64,000 nucleotides of DNA, taken from assembly GCA_011947345.1 (NCBI GenBank), contig JAAVTG010000483.1, positions 54,238 through 118,237 of the forward strand. The letters are read 5' to 3'. Origin of the DNA: Phytophthora quininea. Its lineage: Eukaryota; Oomycota; Peronosporomycetes; Peronosporales; Peronosporaceae. The position numbers and the translations under genes were made by a program. This document shows positions 1-10,734 of the stretch, piece by piece. Each line of letters starts with the position of its first letter. Position 1 is the stretch's first letter. The notes under the pieces are model-generated. The model searched no databases, had not been told where the DNA came from, and worked only from the letters and a program-made list of their open reading frames with translations.

Positions 1-476
1 GCAAGTAAGAACTTACTCGTATTGCAGCCGGTCTACTCGAACTTCGGCCGCTTTCACTCTACACTCGCAAATCGGCCCCACTCGCAAATCGGCCGAACTT
101 ACTTAGTACTCTTTATTAAGCCGAACCCAGTTTCTCGCTCCTGGCGAAGACGGAATGAATACTAAGCCACTCATTCATGGAATCTACAATCTCCGGGTGC
201 AAAATGGTATTAATATTTGTGAAATCTAAGGCTTAGGCTACGCACATGCGGGATGCTGGTGGGTCAAGAAGACATCAAATAGGGTTTCAATCCGTCACCC
301 AACGATATCTGTACTGGCACTCGTTTTTACTTATCGATGATTATGCTTCATGTCCAATTCGTCTAAGTGGTTCTCATCGAAAAGCGCCGTTTATCTGTTC
401 GAGTGTCCAACGACAAATCAACAGCTGCAATTCATGTATTTGGGGCCTTCCCCGATAGTACACTACTTAGTACTGT
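1..476 (+). repeat. Long repeat R, left copy (cut by window edge)
   Basis: This stretch recurs almost identically at 11,296-11,770, and most of it recurs inverted at 17,266-17,622. It contains two tandem copies of ACTCGCAAATCGGCC near positions 62-92. Similarity to the 11.3-kb copy stops at CACTACTTAGTA, after which the two sequences differ. No convincing coding sequence is visible. The repeat begins at or before base 1, so its true left end is unknown. It flanks the acyltransferase/mannosidase locus on both sides. Confidence 0.85.
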
Positions 477-867
477 ACACTGTAGTATGATAGCTGCGCT
501 CGGCGCCAGGATATGTGCGTCTACGCTGCTAGACGCGATGAAAAAAGTGTACGAGGTTAACGGTATTGCGAAGTTCGTTACGCGGACGAAGCTGGCAATG
601 GACTTGTAGTCGTTTTCTTGCATGCGTCGTTGGTAGGACACCCACAATACACGATCAAATCTTCAAAGCTTATGACTACTACGGGGGTCAACCACATCGC
701 AATTCAGCATCCAAAGCATGAGTACAGTACTTTACCAACGACGCACTTCGGTGGCGGCTGTTAAGACAGTTTCTCTCTTACCAACTGAAGGAGGCTTCCC
801 AATCGGTTAATTAAGGGTGCCACTTCCGAATCGAGCACCTGGGGAACATTTGAGCACAGACACAGGG
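477..867. other. Gene-free upstream flank of the acyltransferase gene
   Basis: I recognise no gene here. A short open frame runs to about 609 without a known motif. From about 595 onward the sequence matches 31,388-31,641 closely, so it belongs to the segment duplicated in copy C. Bases 863-867 (CAGGG) are the left target-site duplication of the solo LTR that follows. Confidence 0.6.
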
Positions 868-1183
868 TGTAGTGTGGAGATCACCAGCCATGCCCAGCCA
901 GCCGCAGTGGTGGCGACTGGATAGTCTCGTGCACATCAATTCGTAACGCGAGCCAGGATGACCTGGATACACGGTATCGCAATACGTGATGACCTCCGAG
1001 TAGATAACGACATTTGTGTTGACACGACTGTCAACCACCCTACTCCACGCCCCAAGCACGGAGTCCCCAAACGCTAGACAAGCTCATTTAGCTCACTTGT
1101 CGATTAGCATCTAATAGACTACCGGCCAACTTAGGGAGCTTCGCCGACTCCCCCATCGTGTCTTCATACCTGCAGACACTACA
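868..1183. mobile_element. Solo LTR-like insertion, 316 bp
   Basis: The stretch starts TGTAGTGT and ends ACACTACA, so it has the TG...CA ends and short inverted termini of an LTR. It is flanked by the direct repeat CAGGG (863-867 and 1184-1188). The paralogous locus at about 31,642 reads straight through with a single CAGGG and no insert, so a filled and an empty site are both in this window. It has no coding capacity. It lies just upstream of the acyltransferase start and could alter that gene's promoter. A MITE with a 5-bp duplication is the alternative. Confidence 0.8.
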
Positions 1184-1193
1184 CAGGGCCAGC

Positions 1194-2576
1194 ATGCTCA
1201 AGAGTACTAGAAACGACATCCAAGACCTAAGGCTGAGTGATTCCATCACACCGCCAGACGCAATTCAATCGCACGTCATCGAGAGGTCGAGCTCCGTGAC
1301 GTCTTCCTCTTCAGCGTCAGAAGACGACGGACAGACCTTGTTGCGACTCAACAGTGTCAGCAAGTCCCCAACGGAAAACCTTCCACCTTCCCGGCCAAAG
1401 TCGTCATTGCCTCCGACCAAAGTGTTGTTCCTCGACGGCGTCAGAGGCCTCGCCGCAGTCCTGGTTACCATGCAGCACTCCCACGCCTATATTGAGCAGT
1501 TCGACCTCGGTGGAGTGGCGGTCGATACATTCTTCGTGCTGTCATCATTCCTGCTGACGTGGCTCTTCATGAAGAAGAGCATGAAGCTGCTGTCACAAGG
1601 AGCAAGCCCGCGATCGTGGATGTTCGCGTTAGCCGACTACTTCTCGAAGCGGTTCTTCCGCGTGTACCCGTTGTTCGCGGTGGTGGTGATCGCGCTGTCG
1701 TTCATGTCGTACGAGGACCAAGGCAGATACTATCTGGTCGAAAATCCGAAGGCCTTCGACTTGTTTCAGACGCTAACGTTTGATTTCCACCACCGCCAAT
1801 TTGCACTATGGACGCTGCCGCTGGAGATTTCGTACTACTTTGTGATCCCCGTGTTCGTCTTGGCCATGCTTGGCATGCGTCGCTACTGGTGGGTGGCCGC
1901 GGCCCCGATATTTGCGTGGACTGTCTACAAGGGCTGGTACGAATACCGAACGCACCACATGCCATTGATGCCGCACCTTCCGACGTTTCTGTCGGGGTCG
2001 ATTGGTGCTGTCGTGTTCGTGAAGCTTGACGCGTGGATGAAAGGGACTGGGTTCAAGTTCCGCTGGTGGCACACGGTTGCGATCCGCGTCTTTGAGTACG
2101 CCCTCATTGCGGTGCTGTTGAGCGTGTGCTTCAAAGGATTACTTTTTGACTGGGTTTTGAAGAACCCTGCACCCGACACAAAAGGCGCCCGATATGTGAG
2201 CGCTCTGCTAACGGCGATCTTCGTGGTTGAGATGATCCGCCCATCGTGTGTTTCCACCATGTTTGAGTGGAGTGTGCTGCGGTACTGCGGCAAGATCAGC
2301 TTCTCGATCTACTTGCTGCACATTTTCGTCCTTGAAAACCCGACGATCAGTTCTGAGCCAAAGTACATGAACCGATTGGTTGCGCGGAGCTTCCTCATCT
2401 TCTTGTTGGCGACAGTGTCCTACTATCTCGTCGAGTATCCGTCACAGTTGATGGCCCAAAGGATCTCCAAGTTCCTCGCAGCGCGTGAAGCGAGAGAACG
2501 AGATGGTTTGGTTCGATTTCCATGGATGGATCGGATAAAATTCAGCAAGTTGAGGACCAACTCGGTGGTCAAGTAA
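1194..2576 (+). CDS. Acyltransferase-3 family membrane protein (copy A)
   Basis: The predicted 460-residue multi-pass membrane protein belongs to the acyltransferase-3 (OafA/YrhL-like) family, which transfers acyl groups to extracytoplasmic carbohydrates or lipids; the substrate is not deducible. A hydrophilic, Ser-rich N-terminal tail precedes the family core, which opens at about residue 77 with FLDGVRGLAAVLVTMQHSH, including the conserved His, followed by VDTFFVLSSF and RVYPLF. About ten hydrophobic segments follow, and the C-terminus is short and basic. The start chosen is the first ATG in the frame; the frame is open slightly further upstream but without an ATG. The copy at 31,660-33,041 is nearly identical but frameshifted, so this is the intact version. 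A 316-bp solo LTR ends 10 bp upstream of the start. Confidence 0.85.
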   Translation: MLKSTRNDIQDLRLSDSITPPDAIQSHVIERSSSVTSSSSASEDDGQTLLRLNSVSKSPTENLPPSRPKSSLPPTKVLFLDGVRGLAAVLVTMQHSHAYIEQFDLGGVAVDTFFVLSSFLLTWLFMKKSMKLLSQGASPRSWMFALADYFSKRFFRVYPLFAVVVIALSFMSYEDQGRYYLVENPKAFDLFQTLTFDFHHRQFALWTLPLEISYYFVIPVFVLAMLGMRRYWWVAAAPIFAWTVYKGWYEYRTHHMPLMPHLPTFLSGSIGAVVFVKLDAWMKGTGFKFRWWHTVAIRVFEYALIAVLLSVCFKGLLFDWVLKNPAPDTKGARYVSALLTAIFVVEMIRPSCVSTMFEWSVLRYCGKISFSIYLLHIFVLENPTISSEPKYMNRLVARSFLIFLLATVSYYLVEYPSQLMAQRISKFLAAREARERDGLVRFPWMDRIKFSKLRTNSVVK

Positions 2577-2758
2577 ACTCATGTGACCGTAGCAAGGTGT
2601 ATTATTCAGGCATAGTGTAGGTGTTCAACTCGGAGGCCCAGCAACAAAGAATCTTCACAAACGCTGCTCGAGTGAATCTTGAACGTTATATGTATGCGGT
2701 CGAATCTCCTTGGCGGAAGTCAGTGCACTTTCTAATTGTCGACGCGAGCAGCGAGGCC
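2577..2758. other. Spacer between acyltransferase and fusion pseudogene
   Basis: About 180 bp with no recognisable signal. The reading frame of the downstream gene is open from 2,621 but has no convincing ATG before 2,759. The same spacer is present in copy C. Confidence 0.5.
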
Positions 2759-3664
2759 ATGCCGGCGTCTTCATTCGTCGAGCTGCTGCCAGAGCTGGAT
2801 GTGTCCAAGGCCGACCGCGACGGCCTCTTGGAGCTGGAGGCCATGCTGGTGGCCAACAGTCTGGAGCAGTACGACCAGCTGCATCGCCCCAAGAAAGAGA
2901 AGGCTGGCGCGGCGAAAGGGCCGCCCACCGGTCAGTGGCACGAGATCCGCAAGGTCGACAGTCTCCGTATCTACGAGGAACGCGGCCCCGCCAGCCCCGA
3001 GACGCCCAGTATGCCGACCATCATGATGCTGGGCTCGGTCGAGGGGGCCTGGACGACGTCATGTACGGGGTCGTGGCCGCCACCGACGCGGACGAGCGAA
3101 TCAAGGAGCGTGTGCTGCAAGACGGAGCCGAGGACCACCAACTTGGGCGGCATCCCCAACCACGTGGACGATCTGCAGGGCGCCACGCAGCAGGACGAGG
3201 AGCGAGTACATCTCCGGGGCCAGAAGACAACGGTGCACCGGATCGATGCAACTACGCATCAGGCTTTTGGAGGAGCAGCCAACGACGAGATGCTGGCGGA
3301 CGAAGACGTGGCGGACATTCGAGACCCCGACGAGACTGTCACGGCAGTGCCCTCGGAGCAGCAGGAGGCCAGGAGGCTGGCAGTGCGGAAGGCCATGAAG
3401 TTTGCCTGGGGCAACTACGAGGAGCATGCATTCGGAGGGGACGAAGTGGACCCGAAAATGGCGTCAAGCGGAGCAATGTCTGGGGTGACATCGCTTGCTC
3501 GTTGGTGGACGGCATCGACACGCTCTGGATCATGGACTTGAAGGACGAGTTTAAGCGTGCCAGAGACTACGTGGCAGGCCATCTCGACTTTTCCCACTTG
3601 GGACGTGATGGCAACAACCTCTCGGTGTTCGAGACTATTATCCGGGAAGTCGGCGGGCTGTTAA
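2759..3664 (+). pseudogene. START-like domain / GH47 mannosidase fusion pseudogene, 5' part (copy A)
   Basis: The first part (2,759 to about 3,130) encodes an N-terminal region resembling the oomycete START-like lipid-binding proteins (W-H-E-I-R..VDSLRIYEER, then DDVMYGVVAATDADER), with a frame change near 3,040. At about 3,130 the sequence joins, at GACCACCAACTTGGG, to exon 1 of the GH47 mannosidase found intact at 25,157-27,127, and so lacks that gene's start and membrane anchor. The GH47 part has four A's where the intact gene has five, shifting the frame near 3,455. It stops at 3,664, where a LINE fragment begins. Relative to the intact gene, 103 bp of exon 1 are missing across the LINE/Copia insertion; the gene resumes at 9,527. 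It cannot make a working enzyme. Confidence 0.8.
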
Positions 3665-4038
3665 GAGAGAATAAAGTTGATTAACAAGGTATAGGATAAT
3701 TCGTCTAGCTAGCTACCAAATTGACAGGTAAGAAACGAATGATTTGGTCACAGTCGATGTATCCAAATTCTTTGCTGGGGCGGAGGTAAATTCACATCCT
3801 TTGGCGCCTCAAAGCCTAATCGTATGAGGGCTAGTTTCAAGCTATCGCCATTGATACATGAACTGGTAGTGCCGTCTAAACGAAGACATCACATTTTCGA
3901 TGCGCAGTTCCTCCGTCTGAGTTTCTTCAAAGAGAATGTCCTTCCGCAGTCTCCAGATCGCGTGAAACACAATCGCTGTGTGTACACTCCACAGCAGTAG
4001 GAGTAAGTTTTGGTGTTGTCTCCATCCTGGAAGAATAT
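3665..4038 (-). mobile_element. 5'-truncated LINE fragment
   Basis: These bases are the reverse complement of the 3' end of the LINE at 11,776-17,249 (its final 370 bp or so, including the last codons of ORF2), with modest divergence. The fragment lies in the exon of the GH47 copy and abuts the LTR of Copia-1 directly. A 5'-truncated copy is what target-primed reverse transcription commonly leaves. The same fragment at the same position is present in copy C. Confidence 0.85.
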
Positions 4039-4283
4039 TGTTGGTTTGTTGGCAAAAGCTGAAGTGAATTACAGTTAGTCTTTGCAATTTCTACAGCTAG
4101 CTTCTCTCCTACTTGCTCGCCCTCTCTGCCTTCTTCTCCTTGACCAGTCGTTTCTTGTTGTCTTGTCCTCAGTATCTCCTGCACATCCTGGCGCTTGGTC
4201 CTGGGACCCAACCAATCAGGGAACGGTTCCACTTGAACCGTGCTACCGGTCCCGAACCGTGCTCGAGCGGTGCAACCTTAACA
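4039..4283 (-). repeat. Copia-1 3' LTR
   Basis: 245-bp LTR with TG...CA ends, matched by 9,282-9,526 and by 34,504-34,748 in copy C. It follows the RNase H coding end at about 4,294 with almost no spacer. Confidence 0.9.
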
Positions 4284-4293
4284 CTCCCACTCA

Positions 4294-7200
4294 CTGCGAC
4301 GGCACGGTGCTCTTGTCCTTGATGCCGCTTGCGTTGTGGAAGAACCTGAGCGTCTTGGTCCCAAGCGCCTTCGTCAGCATGTCCGCAAGCTGATGCTTGG
4401 TGTCGACGTAGTCGACCGTTACTGTTCCACGCTCGACGTTCTCATGCGTGAAGTGATGTTTGATATCCACATGCTTGGTTCTGGCGTGATAGCCCGCGTT
4501 CTTGGCCAACGCGATCGCCCCTTAATTGTCTTCCCAAATCTGCGTCGGTTCTTCTTGACCCCTGCCCATGTCGTTGAGCATCGCTCGAACCCATAGCACC
4601 TCTTGTGTGCACAGGCTCAGCGCCATGTATTAGGCCTCTGCCGAACTCAGCGCAACCGTCCTCTGGAACTTGGACTTGAACACCACCGGGCCGTTCCCGA
4701 TCATCACCATGACACCAGACACCGAACGCCTGTTGTGGTGTAGGAATCCACTGAACTTTCGCTAATGCAGCAGCGAGCTTCCGCACACAACAATACACCT
4801 TCCAGATTGTCAGGCGAATGTTGGGCGTGATCTGAAGGAACCAGATCCGACCCTGCCCGAGCGGGTGTGGCTTCCGCTCACTGTCTACGCTGAAGGCAAA
4901 TATAAACCGACGCTACAGGCGCGAGTCTTCACCTGTACGTCCAAACACTCTCTCACACACTCAAAACCCCGTGGCACCAGCAGACGAAGGTTGCCTAGTC
5001 CCGTGGACTCTCTTACGGGGGCGCCGGAGTATAACTCCGGCTGAAAGTCACGTTGGAATGCGACCCGCACTCCACACACAAGGGCTCTTTCGCCCAACAC
5101 TCCCCTATTAATAGGGCCAAACCGAAATACACTCTAACTACCACTCTTCACTCTTGGCCTGACCAAACGAACACTCACTTCACGAAGGTCTGTGTTCGCT
5201 GGCAGGCATAACCCACGACCACAGGGCAAGGTGCTTACCTAGGACGCTTGGCCGCTTGGGAAGTCGGGGGAAAATTCTGCTCTGTTTGTATCGCCCTCTC
5301 GGGCTCTTACTCTTTCTAATCCTACCCTTATCTATGAGTCTATACAAATGTCAAGTGAAACGCAAGCGTCGCCGTCGGAGCTACCCATCCGAAGATTCAC
5401 GACCAGGCGATGGTTCGCAATAGCGCCCACCTCGGGATAGCGACCTTCACTGAACCTTCGCCTCGCGTCGCCATTGGTCCAGCTCGACGCCTTTTATCAG
5501 CCAATAGCGGGGGCGACTGTTCGTTGACGGATCTTGGAGAAATCTCCACACCACACTGTCGTCAATGTTGCTTCCCCAGTCCGCGTCCGTGAACGCTTCA
5601 ACAGTTACCGTTCCTGTGTCACCACTTTGGTACACGATCCCGTGCTCGCGGGTCGTCTTCAAGTATCGTAGCACTCGAATCGCAGCCCTCCAATGCTGCA
5701 GTCCCGGGTTCTCCGGGAACCGCGACAGCTGCGTCACCACGAATGCAACGTCCGGCCTCGTGCATGTCGTAATGTAGAGAAGACATCCGATGAGGGAACG
5801 GTACGGTTTCAACCGCATCTCATCACGCTCTACTGCTGTTCCAGGTGACTGTTTCTTCGACAACTTCAAGTTGGACGCACACGGATTGTCGACAGCCTTG
5901 GCGTTTTCCTGTCCGAACCGTTCCGCTACGTCGTCGATGTAGCGAGTCTGCTTGATCATCAGTGAGCCAACCTTCCTGTCATGATCGATCTCCATGCCCA
6001 GGATGAACTTCGCTGCTCCCAACTCCTTCATTTTGAATGCTGCCTTGAGGGCTTCCTTCACGTCACGGATCTCGCCACTCGTCTTCGCAGCGATGATCAT
6101 GTCGTCCACGTACAAACACACGTAGATGAAACCGTTCCCGGAACGCTTGACGTACACACACTGGTCTGCTCCACAACTCGTGAAACCGTTCTTCATAAAT
6201 ACAGCGTGAATAGTCTTGTTCCATGCGCTGGCAGCCTGTTTCAGCCCGTAGATCGCCTTGTTCAGTTCACACACGCATCCTTGCGCGACTTCCACACCGA
6301 ACGGAACCTCCATGTAGACCAGGTCCTTCAATCCACTGTTCAGGAACGCTGTATCCGCGTCCAATTGTTCCATCACATAACCGTCCGCCACGCAGACTGC
6401 CAAAACGACACGAATCGAATTCATGTTTGCCACAGGGGAGTAAGTCTCGAAGAAATCCACTCCGAACTTCTGCTTAAACCCCTGTGCGACCAATCGTGCC
6501 TTGTACCGAATGACACGACCGTTCTCGTCACGCTTCTTGGCGAATACCCACCGGCACCCGATGGGATGCATGTTCGTTCCGCGTGGAACCAAGGTCCACG
6601 TACCGTTCCGTTCATGGGAACGCAGCTCGGCTTCCATGGCCTTTCGCCACTCACGAGCATCGGGGCTGGCCATTGCCTGATCGTATGTTTCTGGCGGATC
6701 TGAAGCGTCCACAACGCTCGCCGCGTACGCCAACAAAGCTTCAGCGATAAGTCGGTCTTCGTCGATCCTTGCACGCTTGGGGGACGGTGCACCATCACTC
6801 CCTTCCGACTTCCGTTCTTCATCCAGCTCGAAACCGTCCTCGAGCAGAAACGCAGGCTATCGAGAACGCCTCGACCGTTCCACCTGGGGTCTAAACACCA
6901 GACAGTCTTCTTGATACCGTTCTTGCGGGGAACGGTAGTCCGCCAACTCAAATCCAGTCGACATCCGCTCCTCCAGTGGAGGTAATTGCGGCAGGCTTGT
7001 TTCCAGCTCCGGAGCCACCTCATCCATCTCGACGTCTTGAATCGGCACTTATTCAACCTCTCCCATGGGTACGTCGATGTCGGCCAATCGTTCCGTCCGA
7101 GTCGAGGCTACTGGTTCATCACCGTCCTTGGTCAACTGAATGGCCGTTCCTTGCTGCCGCGAGTGCGTATCATAAATTCCGCCCACCTCGCGCTCGTCCG

Positions 7201-9218
7201 GCTTAACCGACCGTGATGTCTTGACCTTGGACGCTTCTAAGTCGTAGACACGGTACCCTTTCGTGTTGTCCGCATACCCGAGGAACATACACCTGAAGCT
7301 CTTGGGTTCAAGCTTCGTCCTCTTAGCATCGTCGATGTGAGTGTACCCTTCCGACCCGAACACTCGCAAGTGTTCCATCCGTGGTTTCACCTTGAAGCCC
7401 ACCTCATACGGAGTCATATCAGAGCGTTCCGTGTTCACGGAACGGTTGATCAAGTAGACCGCCGTGCTGACAGCTTCCGCCCACCACTTGGTCGACACGC
7501 CCTTGTAGTGCAACATGCTCCGAGCCTTCTCCATAACGGTACGGTTCATCCGTTCCTCCACTCCATTCTGCTGTGGACTGTATGGAACGGTACGCTGGTG
7601 CATGATACCGTTCTTGGCACACAAGGCCGTCACCTTCTTATTCACGAACTCCGTTCCATTGTCCGAACGGATGCACTTGATGCGCTGGCCCCACTGGCTC
7701 TCAAACAGTTCCTTGAACTCCACCAGTCGATCCGCCACTTCGCTCTTGTTCTTCAAGAAGTACGCCATCACAAACCGTGAATAATCATCCACAAACGTCA
7801 GCACATACCGTGCTCCCCTTTTGAGACCGTTCTCATCGGCCCCATCACATCTGTGTGGACTAGCTCCAACACACGAGATGTCTTGGTCATCGACCGTGAT
7901 GGGAACGCTGCCACTGTCTGCTTCCCCTTCATGCAACCACCGCACAAAGTCTTGATGCCACGGTCCACGGTTGGCACACCATTCGTGGCACGCTGGGTCT
8001 TGGCCATACCGTTCTCGCCTGGATGTCCCATGCGAGCGTGCCGAAGCTCCCACTGATTGTCAGCCCCGGCGTATTCCACGAACCGTGCCCCTTCCTGCTC
8101 GCAGTCCAGCATATACGCCTTGCCGATCTTCTTTCCCAGTGCCAATGCACTGTTCCGTCCCCAGATGACACATGAGGAACGCCGGAACTCCACGCTCAAA
8201 CCGCGTTCTGCAAGCTTCCCCACCGACAGTAACCATCTGTCGAGTCCCGGAATATGCAGCACTTCCACCATCTTGATGCGCTTGCCATCCATCCCGGTCA
8301 GCTTGACCGTTCCGCGAAATGCGACGCGCAGCTTCTTGCCGTCCGCAATAGTCACTTCCATACCTGTGACCGTTCCATCGTACTCGAACAAGTCACCACG
8401 GTGGGGGTCATGTGGGACGTCGCACCGCTGTCAATCAACCATCCCGCGAGGCGTTCCTCGCTTGCAGCGAACACTGCATCATCGCCGCCATCACCGTTCT
8501 TGGCCGAGCAGTCCCGCTTCATGTGCCCGACCTGGTTGCACTTGAAACACTTGCCCTGGAAACCACTGCTCTTTCTTGGACCGTTACCCTTTCGACCATT
8601 ACCTTGGCCGCTCTTGAACCGTCCAGCGTTTCCGTTTACCCGGAACGCTTTCTCCGTGACTTCCTTCTTCTGCAACCGCTCATACTCCTTGAGCAGCTTT
8701 TCCTTCACCTCGATGATCGTGATGTCCTTGGAGTTTTCCACGTTGGACGCAATGATCTCGTAGTCTTCCGGTAGGCTGCTCAGTAACACTACGAGCTGTC
8801 GTGCCTCGTCCGCTTCTTCTCCCATTGTCTGCAGACCCACCACGAGCTCGTCGAACGCGTCCAAGTGCTTGGACATCTTGGAACCGTTCTCCATCTTGAA
8901 CTCGTGGAGACGCCGTGTTATCGTGACACAGTTCTGGAGCGTGGAACGGTTGTAGAAATCCCGCAGAGTGTTCCACGCTCCGATGGCCGTGGTTGCAGAC
9001 CGTATCTTCGTCTGGTGCTGCAGCTCCACGCCTTGGGCGATGATCCCGAGGGCCTTGGCGTCGTTCATCAGCCACGCCTCGGTCATTTCTTCCTCCTTCT
9101 TGACGACTTGAACATGCGCCAGCAGGCCCTTCCGTACCAGGGTCATACGCATGTTATACTCCCAGTGAAAGTAGTTTCCGTTCCCGAGGAGGACTTCAGC
9201 GCGCTTGGTCGTCGTCAT
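4294..9218 (-). pseudogene. Copia-1 gag-pol polyprotein, frameshifted
   Basis: Gag starts at 9,218 and carries a CCHC zinc knuckle (CFKCNQVGHMKRDC) at about 8,525-8,565. Protease follows with WLIDSGATSHM. Integrase has its His/Cys zinc site (HARMGHPG ... CGGCMKGK) and a D-D-E core (VDDYSR, RSDNGTEF, GVEERMNRT) between about 8,050 and 7,050. Reverse transcriptase runs about 6,740-5,620 with LYVDDM. RNase H begins FTDADWGSNIDD and is interrupted by a solo LTR, resuming at 4,733 down to 4,294. At least four frame changes, plus stop codons in the last segment, make it non-coding as it stands. All domains are recognisable, so the element was autonomous. Confidence 0.9.
4734..5555 (+). mobile_element. 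Gypsy-type solo LTR nested in Copia-1
   Basis: 822 bp starting TGTGGTGT and ending ACACCACA, flanked by the 4-bp direct repeat CTGT (4,730-4,733 and 5,556-5,559). Removing it together with one CTGT restores the uninterrupted RNase H reading ...SNIDDRRSVSG..., which fixes the boundaries. In copy C the same LTR (35,199-36,019) is followed by a primer-binding-site-like sequence, which gives the plus orientation and suggests that a fuller element was once present. Confidence 0.9.
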
Positions 9219-9281
9219 GGTCGTACAAGACCGTTCTTCGCAGAGAGTTCTAGGTACAGGTCTTGGTTGCGGCTGTTAACC

Positions 9282-9526
9282 TGTTGGTTTGTTGGCAAAA
9301 GCTGAAGTGAATTACAGTTAGTCTTTGCAATATCTACAGCTTGCTTCTCTCCCACTTGTTCGTCCTCTCTGCCTTCTTCTCCTTGACCAGTCGTTTCTTG
9401 TCGTCTTGTCCTCAGTATCTCCTGCACATCCTGGCGCTTGGTCCTGGGACCCAACCAATCAGGGAACGGTTCCACTTGAACCGTGCTACCGGTCCCAAAC
9501 CGTGCTCGAGCGGTGCAACCTTAACA
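9282..9526 (-). repeat. Copia-1 5' LTR
   Basis: 245-bp LTR at the gag end of the minus-strand element. Gag starts about 60 bp inside it. Immediately to its right the GH47 exon resumes with CTTCTTAACCC. Confidence 0.9.
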
Positions 9527-10734
9527 CTTCTTAACCCGCACACGAAGCAGAAAAGCTTCGCTGCCTGGGCTCGCTATCGGTACGAGTTATTATTATGTCT
9601 GCTTTGGATTCCCTCATTCTAACCGGCAGTGTGTTTATGACTGCAGAGCGCACATTGCCGACATCGGCACACTGCAGCTCGAAACCCGCTACTTGTCGGA
9701 CGTTACGGGTGATCCAAAATACGCAAAAATGGTGTGTCGTTTTTTTAGGCTGCTGGCTCGGCTTGCACGAGTCTTACACAGTAAATGGTGTCCTTTTGTA
9801 TTTTGTTTCCAACCTAGGGCGATGCATTTTACCACATTTTGAAGCGCGAGGGATCGTACAAGAAGACTGGCTTGTTTCCTGTTCATTTTGACGCATCGAA
9901 GGGGAAATTCGATGTCCGCGGGAGCACCATTACGTTGGGTGCGTTAGGCGATTCTTTCTACGAGTACTTGCTGAAGGTGTACATCTACAGCGGTAAGCGG
10001 GAGGAAGACGAGTACCTCCGCGAGCTGTATGACGACGCTGTAAGGGGGATGGAAGAGCACCTGCTCTATTATTCCATCCCAGACGACCTGTACTTCTTAC
10101 AGGAGATGAAAGTGCCGTCGATGTCGGTACGTGCGTACCGTGGTGCTTGCAAGTTGAAAGGCAAATACTCAGTGACTGATAAGTGTTTTGTTTTGATGCC
10201 ATGTTTGTACAGGCAATCCAGCGCATGGATCATCTCCTTTGTTTTGTTCCCGGCCTTTTGGCACTAGGAACGCTGTCCGAGACGGAGGACCGCGCTAAGA
10301 ACGCCAAACACCTTGACCTCGCAGAAAAGCTCATGGAAACGTGTTACCAACTCTACAGTCGCCAAGCGACTGGCTTATCACCAGACATCGTGAGCTTCCC
10401 GAAGATGCGCGTAGTAGATCCCAAATATCGTTTGCGGCCAGAGACCATCGAGAGCTTGTTTTACCTGTACCGTGTCACGAAGAATCCCAAGTATCGCGAG
10501 TACGGCTGGGAGATCTTTGAGGCGCTGGAGACGCACGCCAAGGTCAAACATGGATACGCCGCCGTCTTGGACGTCACCAAGCTGCCGGCACAAACGGAAA
10601 GCAAGATGGAGAGCTTCTTTTTGGCCGAAACGCTCAAGTATCATTACTTGCTACAGGCGCCGGAGAGTCTCATCCCGCTCGACAAGTATGTGTTCAACAC
10701 GGAGGCTCACCCGCTACGCATCCGCAACAAGTAA
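9527..10734 (+). pseudogene. GH47 mannosidase, 3' part (end of exon 1 to exon 4), copy A
   Basis: The remainder of the split GH47 copy: end of exon 1 to 9,579, exon 2 9,647-9,731, exon 3 9,818-10,126, exon 4 10,213-10,734, each intron GT...AG. These exons are in phase and encode the family signatures GTLQLETRYLS, RMDHLLCF, LRPETIES, SFFLAETLKY and VFNTEAHP. It is cut off from its start by the LINE fragment and Copia-1 and lacks 103 bp of exon 1, so it is a dead copy of the gene intact at 25,157-27,127. Confidence 0.85.

Larger units (their letters stand above)
4039..9526 (-). mobile_element. Copia-1, LTR retrotransposon
   Basis: A Ty1/Copia element on the minus strand with two 245-bp LTRs (4,039-4,283 and 9,282-9,526), both running TGTTGG...TTAACA on the plus strand and differing at only a handful of sites. 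Domain order gag, protease, integrase, reverse transcriptase, RNase H is the Copia order. No target-site duplication is seen: GAATA precedes the left LTR and CTTCT follows the right one, because the left flank is a LINE fragment and the right flank is the GH47 gene. An 822-bp solo LTR is nested within it. Confidence 0.9.

Noticed and set aside
1158..2576. Start of the acyltransferase at an upstream GTG, and a bacterial origin of the gene
   Set aside because: The gene lies in an oomycete-type locus, so the first ATG (1,194) is the sensible start. The family is widespread in eukaryotes and nothing in composition points to recent transfer.
2710..3684. Long Arg/Gly-rich plus-strand frame overlapping the START-like/GH47 fusion
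   Set aside because: It is mostly the shifted frame of GC-rich genuine coding sequence. Only short parts match the START-like domain after the frameshift; the rest has low-complexity composition.
4814..5555. Gypsy LTR starting at TGTTGGGCG near 4,819
   Set aside because: The start at 4,734 (TGTGGTGT) matches the inverted terminus ACACCACA, gives a CTGT duplication and restores the Copia reading frame; the later start does none of these.
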